NCBI GenBank assembly: GCA_011369465.1
Contig: DRQG01000064.1
Span: 1-33,219, forward strand
DNA length: 33,219 nucleotides
Source of the DNA: Caldithrix abyssi
Lineage (GTDB): Bacteria; Calditrichota; Calditrichia; Calditrichales; Calditrichaceae
Direction of reading: 5' to 3'
The notes below the pieces were generated by a model. That model ran no database searches. It was not told where the DNA came from and saw only the letters and a program-made list of their open reading frames with translations. This document shows positions 1 through 7,149 of this stretch, in pieces. The position numbers and the translations under genes are program-made. The number at the start of each line of letters is the position of its first letter. Position 1 is the stretch's first letter.

Positions 1-372
1 AAATTAACCAACGTGGGCACCGAGGAAGATTGGGTTCCGGTATGGCCGCTGCCGGAATCACAGTACATCACTGCTCTTGGCGATGAATTCAATCCTTCCA
101 TTCCGGCCGATTTCCGTCTGAACAGAATCTATCCTAACCCCTTTAATCCCAGTACAACCGTCGAATACACACTGGATCAGTCCGGACCGACAACGTTGAA
201 GGTGTACAATGTTTTGGGGCAGGAAATTGTTACTCTGCTGGATAACGAATATCAGACGGCCAAAACGTACAGTAAAACCATTAATATGAAAAACCAGCCC
301 AGCGGCACCTATTTTGTGCTTCTGCGTCAGGGCAACAAAAGCGCTGTAAAGAAAATGCTGCTGATCAAGTAA
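1..372 (+). CDS. Secreted protein, C-terminal fragment with T9SS type A sorting domain (5' truncated)
   Basis: The reading frame is open from the first base, so this is the 3' end of a longer gene. A GTG at 13 lies inside the frame and is probably not the start. The last ~85 residues form a type IX secretion C-terminal sorting domain: the YPNPFNPSTTVEYTL motif, then the beta-strand pattern LKVYNVLGQEIVTLL, SGTYFVLL and the terminal KKMLLIK. In known systems this domain directs a protein with a Sec signal peptide through the outer membrane by the T9SS and is often removed at the surface. The catalytic or binding part lies outside the window, so the function cannot be named. A strong terminator follows at 381, separating it from the chitinase gene downstream. 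Confidence 0.85.
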   Translation, partial: KLTNVGTEEDWVPVWPLPESQYITALGDEFNPSIPADFRLNRIYPNPFNPSTTVEYTLDQSGPTTLKVYNVLGQEIVTLLDNEYQTAKTYSKTINMKNQPSGTYFVLLRQGNKSAVKKMLLIK

Positions 373-380
373 ATCGATTG

Positions 381-415
381 CCGGAACCGTTCAACCGGAC
401 GGTTCCGGTTTTTTT
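381..415 (+). terminator. Rho-independent terminator after the T9SS-cargo gene
   Basis: A perfect 10-bp stem (ccggaaccgt at 381-390 pairing with acggttccgg at 399-408) has an 8-nt loop and is followed by a run of T to 415. It sits 8 nt after the stop codon of the upstream gene. Confidence 0.9.
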
Positions 416-499
416 ATGGATACAAATCAACAGAAAATTTCCAAACTTCTCGAAACAGGAAAAAGAAATAATCGCCGCTTAATCGGACAAGTGTGAATA

Positions 500-1933
500 A
501 TGATGGCATCTCAGATAAAATCAATCGATTATCAAAAATACCAACCTTTAAAAAAACAGATTTTTTTTAAGCGGTTCATTCTAAGTGTATGCGCAATTTT
601 ATTACTGTTTATAAATGTTTATGCTCACTTCACAATTATCGGTTACTATCCTTACTGGGAAAGCGCAGCCTACCCGCCTTCGGAAATAAAATATGAATAT
701 GTAACGCATATTAACCACGCCTTCGCCTGGCCGGACGCTGAAGGGCATTTGGTTGTTCCTTCCGGTTTGGTTAACGCGCAGCTTCTCGAATTGGCGCATA
801 ATAACAATGTTAAGGTATTAATCGCCCTTGGCGGTTGGAGTGATTCCGACGGATTTTCGCCAATGGCAGCGGATTCCCTGAAGCGGGCACGTTTCATAGA
901 TGAACTGGTGGATTTTATCCGTACCAATGGATACGATGGAGCGGATTTTGATTGGGAATTTCCCCAATCCGAAAAAGACAGAGCAAATTTAACGAAATTG
1001 ATCAAAGAAGTACGCCTCCGCTTCGATGCAGAAAACCCCGAATGGTTGCTTACAATGGCCGTAAGCGTGGGCGACTATTACGGCCAATGGTTCGATTTTG
1101 ATCTTCTTAAGGAACAGGTCGATTGGTTTAACGCCATGTGTTACGATTTTCATGGCAGCTGGTCTGCGCATAGCGGGCACAATGCACCTTTGTATCAGCC
1201 ACCCGGCGATGTCTGTGGTTCTGTGGACACGGGAATGCGCTATCTGAATGTAATCCGGCGCATTCCTAAAAAGAGGTTAACCGTCGGTATCCCTTTTTAC
1301 GGCAAACAATTCAACAGCGGCGGATTATACCAATCTTTTAGCGGCGAGGTGAGTGATCTGTTTTATTATCAGATCGCGCCGTTGTTGGATAACAGCGATT
1401 GGGAATACTTTTGGGATGAAGCGGCTAAAGTTCCCTATCTGCAAAACAGCGCAAAAACAAAACTGATCACCTTTGACGACACTCTTTCGGTGGGGCTGAA
1501 AAGCCGCTGGATTAAGGAAAACGCATTTGCCGGCGCCATGATCTGGGCTTTGGGACAGGATGAGTACAACCATAAACAGCTTCTTTTGCAAACAATTGCC
1601 CGGCAGTTGCTGGATTCGATATCAACGGTAATAAAAAAGGCGGAGATTATTCCGCAAAACCATATTATTTATAAAAATTATCCGAATCCTTTTAATCCGG
1701 TTACCACCATCTCTTTTTATTTGCCCTTTTCTGCCAGGGTAAATATTACTGTGTACGATACCCGGGCCAGGAGAATCAGGCAGCTTCTGCATCGCCAAAA
1801 AGTCGCCGGAAAATACGACGTTACATTCAATGCCGCCGGACTGGCCTCCGGAATTTATTTCTATATCCTGGCGGTTTATCCCCAAAACGCGGCAGCCCGG
1901 TTTTATTCGGGCAAAATGTTGCTGATTGAATAA
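500..1933 (+). CDS. Secreted GH18 chitinase with C-terminal T9SS sorting domain
   Basis: This is a glycoside hydrolase family 18 protein, expected to hydrolyse beta-1,4 GlcNAc links in chitin outside the cell. A basic N-terminus is followed by a hydrophobic segment (about residues 24-42, ending VYA), which reads as a Sec signal peptide. The GH18 barrel covers about 44-370. It has the substrate-lining ALGGWS segment at 109-114, the catalytic DGxDxDWE motif at 146-153 with Glu153 as the acid, MCYDFHG at 213-219, and GAMIWALGQD near 345. Residues ~390-477 are a T9SS type A sorting domain starting YPNPFNP and ending KMLLIE. The start is the first of two adjacent ATG codons; no good Shine-Dalgarno is visible. 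The two genes downstream (permease and chitobiose phosphorylase) fit uptake and breakdown of its product. Endo- versus exo-action cannot be told from sequence alone. Confidence 0.93.
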   Translation: MMASQIKSIDYQKYQPLKKQIFFKRFILSVCAILLLFINVYAHFTIIGYYPYWESAAYPPSEIKYEYVTHINHAFAWPDAEGHLVVPSGLVNAQLLELAHNNNVKVLIALGGWSDSDGFSPMAADSLKRARFIDELVDFIRTNGYDGADFDWEFPQSEKDRANLTKLIKEVRLRFDAENPEWLLTMAVSVGDYYGQWFDFDLLKEQVDWFNAMCYDFHGSWSAHSGHNAPLYQPPGDVCGSVDTGMRYLNVIRRIPKKRLTVGIPFYGKQFNSGGLYQSFSGEVSDLFYYQIAPLLDNSDWEYFWDEAAKVPYLQNSAKTKLITFDDTLSVGLKSRWIKENAFAGAMIWALGQDEYNHKQLLLQTIARQLLDSISTVIKKAEIIPQNHIIYKNYPNPFNPVTTISFYLPFSARVNITVYDTRARRIRQLLHRQKVAGKYDVTFNAAGLASGIYFYILAVYPQNAAARFYSGKMLLIE

Positions 1934-2080
1934 AATTTGGCGAGTGGCGGCGCGCAGGGCGTCTCTCTCTTTTTTAAAAGCGTTTGCGGAAGGCCATTTT
2001 AAAATATTTGGTGAATTGTTGAAAAAATTACGCAGGCAGTAAATAGATCGGAGTCCATTCTAAAAAGGATTGAAGAAGTC

Positions 2081-2154
2081 ATTCCGTCCCGCCCCGCCGG
2101 GATCGGAATCCATAAATTCAATAAAATCAATAGACCCTGAAACGAGTTCAGGGT
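2081..2154. repeat. Pair of intergenic hairpins of a dispersed-repeat type
   Basis: The gap between the chitinase and permease genes holds an imperfect hairpin at 2081-2110 (attccgtcccg against cgggatcggaat, one bulge). It also holds a perfect 8-bp hairpin, accctgaa at 2134-2141 pairing with ttcagggt at 2147-2154, with the 5-nt loop acgag. Seven T follow the second stem at 2159-2165, so it could also weakly terminate chitinase transcription. The wording (ttcagggtgacat) resembles short palindromic elements I recall from many environmental bacterial genomes; this is from memory, not a search. Confidence 0.6.
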
Positions 2155-2218
2155 GACATTTTTTTCGTAGCACCTTTTTTAGAGTAGACTCAAAACTCAA
2201 ATTGACAGAAAGACATTG

Positions 2219-3490
2219 ATGATAAAAGATAAATTCAAATCACAGCACCCCGCCACCTGGGTTCCCACGCTCTACTTTTCCGAAGGGCTGCCTTTTGTGG
2301 CAACGTCCACCGTTTCCGTACTGATGTATAAAAGTTTGGGACTTTCCGACACTCAAATTGCCTTTTTTACCACGCTGGTTATGTGGCCCTGGACTTTAAA
2401 ACCTCTGTGGGGGCCTTTGCTGGAGATGTTTAAAACCAAAAAACATTTTGTTGTAGCCACGCAGTTTATCGGTGGTGTGGCCTTTGGAATCCTGGCCTTA
2501 TCCCTGCCTCTGGAGGGATTTTTACGTTACTCGCTGGTTATGTTCGTGATTATCGCTTTTAATTCGGCCACCCACGATATTGCGGCCGACGGGGTTTACA
2601 TTAACGCGCTTACGCCAAAACAGCAGGCGGAATATGTGGGCTGGCAGGGGGCATTTTATAACGTGGCTAAAATACTCTCGCAGGGCGCGCTGGTATATCT
2701 GGCCGGTAAACTGGAAATTGCTATCGGGATTACCGAAGCCTGGATGGTGGTGATGGGCCTGTTCGGTTTGATCCTCATTTTACTCAGTGTTTATCATTTA
2801 AAGATGCTGCCCAGCGGAGGATCGGCCAACGGTGTTAAAAACGTAAAAGAGGCCTTTGCCACGTTTTGGGATGTGGTCAAAACCTTCTTCCAGAAAAAAT
2901 ATATCATCTGGGGCATCGCCTTTATTATTCTGTTCCGCATGGCGGAAGGGCAGCTTACCAAAATTGTTCCTTTGTTTATGCGGGCCGCGCGGGAAAACGG
3001 CGGGCTGGGCCTGCCTACTTCGGATATCGGTATCGCTTACGGCGTATTCGGAGCGGCGGCTTTTGTGCTGGGTTCCATCCTGGGCGGCTATTTTGTATCC
3101 AAAAAAGGGCTAAAAAAATCCATCCTCATTCTGGCCGTGGCTTTCAATGTGCCGGACGCCGTTTACGCCTATCTGGCTTTTACAACGCCCGACAGCTTTG
3201 CCATCGTTTGCACGGCTATCACTATTGAATGGCTGGGGTACGGTTTCGGATTTGTAGCGGTTATTCTTTTTATGATGCAACAGATCGCACCCGGGAAATA
3301 CAAAATGGCCCATTACGCTTTTGCCACAGCCGTAATGAACCTGGGCTTTATGCTGCCATCCATGATCAGCGGTTATATCAGCGATTTATTGGGATACAAA
3401 TATTTCTTCATTTGGGTCATTGCCGCCACCATACCGTCTTTTTTGGTAGCCTGGCTGGTGCCGTTTAAGAATGTGGAAAAAGAAGGGTAA
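2219..3490 (+). CDS. MFS permease of the AmpG/PAT-like type, candidate diacetylchitobiose importer
   Basis: This is a ~423-residue polytopic inner-membrane transporter with about 12 hydrophobic segments and an MFS layout: six helices, a polar central loop near residues 200-220 (SGGSANGVKNVKEA), then six more. The N-terminal WVPTLYFSEGLPF and the ATHDIAADGVYINAL stretch correspond to the regions of AmpG-type muropeptide permeases that read LYFPEGLPF-like and SQDIVIDA-like. AmpG imports GlcNAc-anhydroMurNAc, a GlcNAc disaccharide derivative. The gene lies between a secreted chitinase and a chitobiose phosphorylase, and its stop is 6 nt from the latter's start, so import of (GlcNAc)2 is a reasonable inference. 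An in-frame TTG at 2216 directly precedes the ATG at 2219, which I prefer. The substrate is not proven. Confidence 0.82.
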   Translation: MIKDKFKSQHPATWVPTLYFSEGLPFVATSTVSVLMYKSLGLSDTQIAFFTTLVMWPWTLKPLWGPLLEMFKTKKHFVVATQFIGGVAFGILALSLPLEGFLRYSLVMFVIIAFNSATHDIAADGVYINALTPKQQAEYVGWQGAFYNVAKILSQGALVYLAGKLEIAIGITEAWMVVMGLFGLILILLSVYHLKMLPSGGSANGVKNVKEAFATFWDVVKTFFQKKYIIWGIAFIILFRMAEGQLTKIVPLFMRAARENGGLGLPTSDIGIAYGVFGAAAFVLGSILGGYFVSKKGLKKSILILAVAFNVPDAVYAYLAFTTPDSFAIVCTAITIEWLGYGFGFVAVILFMMQQIAPGKYKMAHYAFATAVMNLGFMLPSMISGYISDLLGYKYFFIWVIAATIPSFLVAWLVPFKNVEKEG

Positions 3491-3496
3491 TACAGG

Positions 3497-5896
3497 ATGA
3501 AATACGGTTATTTTGACAATGGGAACAAAGAATACGTCATTGAGCGGCCGGATGTACCGGTTTCCTGGACCAACTATCTGGGCGTAAAAGATATGTGTAC
3601 GGTGATCTCCCACAATGCCGGGGGATATTCATTCTATAAATCCACCGAACATCACCGCATTACCCGCTTTCGGCCTAACGCTATTCCACTGGACAGGCCG
3701 GGCCATTATGTGTACCTGCGCGATGATGAAACCGGAGAGTACTGGTCGCTGTCGTGGCAGCCGGTGGGCAAGGATTTTAAGCGGGCCAAATATGTTTGCC
3801 GGCACGGGTTATCCTACAGCAAATTTCAATGCGACTACCAGGGCATCCGGGCCGAGCAGCTCCTGTTCATCCCCGTGAACGACGATGTGGAACTCTGGGA
3901 TGTGAAAATCAAGAATGAATCCGGTCGTCCGCGCAAGCTGAGCGTCTTTTCCTATGTGGAATTTTCCTTTCATCATGTGGAAATCGATAACCAGAATTTT
4001 CAGATGAGCCTGTATGCCAGCGGCTCTGATTTTAAAGACGATATCATCGAGTATGATTTTTTTTACGAGCCGTGGACCTTCCATTTTTTCGCTTCCAATT
4101 TTAAACCGGATAGTTATGATGCCGTACGTGACCGTTTTATCGGCCATTACCGTACGGAAAGCAATCCCATCGGCGTGGAGCGCGGCAGGCTTTCCGGAAG
4201 CACGGAATTGGGCGGCAATCATTGCGGCGCCCTGCACAAACAAATTGAGCTTCAGCCGGGGCAGGAAACGCGTCTCATCTTTATGCTGGGCGTTGGTTCC
4301 CGTCGGGAAGCCGGATACGCCGTCAAAAAGAAATACTCCGATCTGAGCAATGTGGACGCCGCTTTTGAAGAACTGAAACAATACTGGCGGCAAAAGACAT
4401 CCGTATTCCAATGCCGCACGCCCCACCAGGGTTTGGATACTATGATCAACATCTGGACGCTGTATCAGGCCGAAACCTGTGTGGTCTGGTCGCGCTTTGC
4501 CTCTTTTATTGAAGTGGGCGGACGTGTGGGGCTCGGTTACCGCGACACTTCGCAGGATATTATGGGCGTCGTACACACCAATCCGCAAAAAACCAGACAG
4601 CGCATCATAGAGCTGCTTAAAGGGCATACCAGTAAAGGTTACGGTCTGCACCTGTTTGATCCGGCCGTTTTTAAGCCGCAGGAAGGCAGGCTGCCGGGGG
4701 TGAAACTACCCACTGTGGTGCCCACGCCCGGCGCCGATGAAATTGTGCACGGATTGGAGGATGTTTGCGCCGATGACGCTCTGTGGCTGGTGGCCTCGGT
4801 CTGCGAGTGGGTGGTGGAGAACGGCGAACCGGACTTTTTTGATGTTGTGGTGCCTTATGCCGACGGAGGTGAAGGCACCGTATATGAACATTTAACTAAA
4901 ATTCTGGATTTCTCGGCGGAATATATCGGCCAGCGCGGCATCTGCCAGGGTTTACGCGCCGACTGGAATGATTGTCTCAATTTAGGCGGCGGCGAAAGCG
5001 GTATGGTTTCTTTTATGCATTACTGGGCGCTTCATATTTTTATTGAAGCGGCCAAAGAATTAAACCGTATGGACGATGTGAAAAAATATTCAGCTATGGC
5101 CGAAAAAGTGAAAAAAACCGCTGAATCCGTCCTCTGGGACGGCGAATGGTATATTCGCGGCTTTACGAAAAAGGGGATAAAAATCGGTTCCGGAGAATCC
5201 CGGGAAGGCAAACTGTTTTTGAATGCGCAAAGCTGGGCTGTCTATTCCGGTGTGGCGTCGAAAGAGCGCGCTATCCAATGCATGGATGCTGTGGACAAAT
5301 ATCTCTATTCCGATTATGGTTTGCATCTTCTCTGGCCGGCCTATTCGCAACCAGATGACGATATCGGATATGTAACCCGTGTATATAAAGGCGTCAAAGA
5401 AAATGCCAGTATTTTCAGCCATCCCAATCCCTGGGCGGTGATCGCAGAGTGTAAGTTGGGCCGCGGCAGCCGGGCGATGAAATTCTACGACGCCATTTTA
5501 CCTTACAATCAAAACGACATCATCGAAATCCGCGAGGCCGAACCGTATTCCTACTGCCAGTTCATTATGGGGTGTGATCATACAGCGCATGGAAGGGCCA
5601 GGCATCCCTGGCTTACCGGAACGGCCTCGTGGTTCTATACGGCGGTTACCAAATATATTCTTGGTATCCGGCCTACCTTCCGCGGATTGGAGGTTGATCC
5701 CTGTATTCCCGATCATTGGAAAGAATTTGAGGTGGAGCGGCAATGGCGGGGCGCGCTTTACCGGATAAAGGTACACAACCCCAACGGTGTGGAAAAAGGC
5801 GTTAAAAGCTTAAAACTGAATGGCTCGCCGGCAGAAAATCCCATTCCCCCTCAGGCAAAGGGCTCCGTAAACGAAGTATTTGTGGAAATGGGATAA
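3497..5896 (+). CDS. chbP: N,N'-diacetylchitobiose phosphorylase (GH94)
   Basis: This enzyme phosphorolyses (GlcNAc)2 to GlcNAc-1-phosphate and GlcNAc in the cytoplasm, saving one ATP per disaccharide. Its 799 residues match the ~801-residue Vibrio chitobiose phosphorylase as I recall it, almost segment by segment: the start MKYGYFDNGNKEYVI, then SHNAGGYSFY, RPGHYVYLRDDETG, and QAETCVVWSRFASFIEVGGR. The general acid falls at Asp492 in RADWNDCLNLGGGES, and phosphate-site arginines fall at Arg333 and Arg343, as numbered in the Vibrio enzyme. The other phosphate ligands correspond to His642 (FSHPNPW) and Thr707 (WLTGTASW), shifted by two. Cellobiose phosphorylases are the nearest alternative, but they lack much of this wording. 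A likely Shine-Dalgarno (agaaggg, 3481-3487) lies inside the end of the permease gene, so the two are probably co-translated. No signal peptide is seen. Confidence 0.93.
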   Translation: MKYGYFDNGNKEYVIERPDVPVSWTNYLGVKDMCTVISHNAGGYSFYKSTEHHRITRFRPNAIPLDRPGHYVYLRDDETGEYWSLSWQPVGKDFKRAKYVCRHGLSYSKFQCDYQGIRAEQLLFIPVNDDVELWDVKIKNESGRPRKLSVFSYVEFSFHHVEIDNQNFQMSLYASGSDFKDDIIEYDFFYEPWTFHFFASNFKPDSYDAVRDRFIGHYRTESNPIGVERGRLSGSTELGGNHCGALHKQIELQPGQETRLIFMLGVGSRREAGYAVKKKYSDLSNVDAAFEELKQYWRQKTSVFQCRTPHQGLDTMINIWTLYQAETCVVWSRFASFIEVGGRVGLGYRDTSQDIMGVVHTNPQKTRQRIIELLKGHTSKGYGLHLFDPAVFKPQEGRLPGVKLPTVVPTPGADEIVHGLEDVCADDALWLVASVCEWVVENGEPDFFDVVVPYADGGEGTVYEHLTKILDFSAEYIGQRGICQGLRADWNDCLNLGGGESGMVSFMHYWALHIFIEAAKELNRMDDVKKYSAMAEKVKKTAESVLWDGEWYIRGFTKKGIKIGSGESREGKLFLNAQSWAVYSGVASKERAIQCMDAVDKYLYSDYGLHLLWPAYSQPDDDIGYVTRVYKGVKENASIFSHPNPWAVIAECKLGRGSRAMKFYDAILPYNQNDIIEIREAEPYSYCQFIMGCDHTAHGRARHPWLTGTASWFYTAVTKYILGIRPTFRGLEVDPCIPDHWKEFEVERQWRGALYRIKVHNPNGVEKGVKSLKLNGSPAENPIPPQAKGSVNEVFVEMG

Positions 5897-6085
5897 AATT
5901 TTATTCCCTAAAATAGCTCCTGCCCCTATGATAGGAAAGAGTATAAATCCGAATTATTGGGGCTTCCGACATTTTAAAAGTTTACTCATTGTTTTGGTGA
6001 TTATTCCATAGTTTAATGAGCTTCATTTGACTCGTCTATTTACAAAATGTATTTTTAATCCGTTTGTCTAATCGAGAGTAAGTCC

Positions 6086-6832
6086 GTGCAACTGGATATT
6101 TCTTTACTGCCGCAGGAAGCCGTCAACCGTGAAAATAAATGCATCATTGTGCTGGACATTTTACGGGCTTCTTCCACTATTGTAACCGCATTTGATGCCG
6201 GGTGTAAGTCTGTTCTTCCGGTGGCAACCGTAGAAGAGGCGCGGCAATTAAAAGATGAAAATCCGGCCATGCTGCTTTGCGGGGAACGGAACGGCCTGCC
6301 GCCGCAAGGATTTGATTTGGGGAATTCACCGGTGGAATATACAGCTCAAACCGTCAGCGGGAAAGATCTAATCTTGACTACCAGCAACGGCACACGGGCT
6401 ATTTTAGGCGCAGAGCGGAACTCTACCGTACTCATCGGCAGTTTTCTCAATTTAGATGCGGTGTTGGAAAAAGCGCTTTCCACGGGACGGGATATTCTGA
6501 TCCAATGCGCCGGTACCGATGGCGCTTTTTCCCTGGAAGACACCTTTGCCGCCGCTCTGTTTACAGACGCCTTTAATCGCCGTGTCTGCAATCTGGACAT
6601 CGGTGACGGTGCGCGCTGGGCCTTGTATTCTGTAAAGGGAATGGCTCCCGTTAAAGACGATTTCAGTACTTTTGAAATACAAACCGTTCTACGCAACAGC
6701 GCTCATGGAAAACGGCTGGCCGCTGCCGGTTTTGACGACGATTTGACTTTTTGTGCCCGGCAAGATACGACCGACGTGGTGCCCTATTTGAACGCTGATA
6801 AATTGATTGTAAATAAATCGGAAAAAGAATAA
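6086..6832 (+). CDS. comB: ComB-like 2-phosphosulfolactate phosphatase
   Basis: The 248-residue protein belongs to the ComB family, Mg-dependent acid phosphatases that hydrolyse 2-phospho-3-sulfolactate, a coenzyme M biosynthesis step in archaea. Visible family features are IIVLDILRASSTIVTAFDAG near residues 19-38, the LLCGERNGLPPQGFDLGNSP block (~72-91), LTTSNGTRAI (~106-115), and IQCAGTDGAFSLEDTFAAA (~140-158). The start is GTG with a weak gagag Shine-Dalgarno 7 nt upstream. It stands alone here, with 189 nt before it and 317 nt after it, and has no sulfolactate or coenzyme M partner in the window. ComB homologues are common in bacteria that do not make coenzyme M, so the true substrate here is open. 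Confidence 0.88.
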   Translation: MQLDISLLPQEAVNRENKCIIVLDILRASSTIVTAFDAGCKSVLPVATVEEARQLKDENPAMLLCGERNGLPPQGFDLGNSPVEYTAQTVSGKDLILTTSNGTRAILGAERNSTVLIGSFLNLDAVLEKALSTGRDILIQCAGTDGAFSLEDTFAAALFTDAFNRRVCNLDIGDGARWALYSVKGMAPVKDDFSTFEIQTVLRNSAHGKRLAAAGFDDDLTFCARQDTTDVVPYLNADKLIVNKSEKE

Positions 6833-7149
6833 AAGAAAAGCTTCAAACACACCCGCAAAGTTCGTTTTTTCCTGCTCCCGCTTTCCTTGTATTTACAGGC
6901 TAATTTGAGTATATTTTTAAGTTATATAACAATTTGAAAAACAATTCATTATAAAACGTTAAATATACGAAAAAAACAGAAAGTGACGGAGTGGTGGAGT
7001 ATAGGAGTTATGGAGTAATGTAGAACAAGATTTATCTTGTTAACAGATGTATTTGCTTTGGGATTTGTTTTTGACGCGACATAAATGTCGCGGTACATTA
7101 CTCCAATTAGGATAGTTCCACTGATTGTTCATTCATCAATTCTATTTTT
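6833..7149. other. Intergenic region between comB and ftsK
   Basis: This 317-nt AT-rich gap has no credible gene. Its last third holds the composite inverted-repeat element at 7012-7104. The remaining ~180 nt show no terminator, and I see no clear promoter. Confidence 0.7.
7012..7104. repeat. Composite inverted-repeat element with two internal 18-nt palindromes
   Basis: Perfect 11-bp terminal inverted repeats (ggagtaatgta at 7012-7022, tacattactcc at 7094-7104) enclose two 18-nt palindromes. The first is aacaagatttatcttgtt at 7024-7041; the second is cgcgacataaatgtcgcg at 7075-7092. Both have the form of an 8-nt arm, two central bases and an 8-nt arm, around the core ATTTAT/ATAAAT, but the stem letters differ. 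There is no coding capacity. The structure suggests a small non-autonomous mobile element or two head-to-head copies of a smaller hairpin unit. Confidence 0.75.

Noticed and set aside
3809-4651. 280-codon open frame on the minus strand
   Set aside because: It lies fully inside chbP, whose frame has strong family matches and catalytic residues. The antisense protein shows no recognisable motif.
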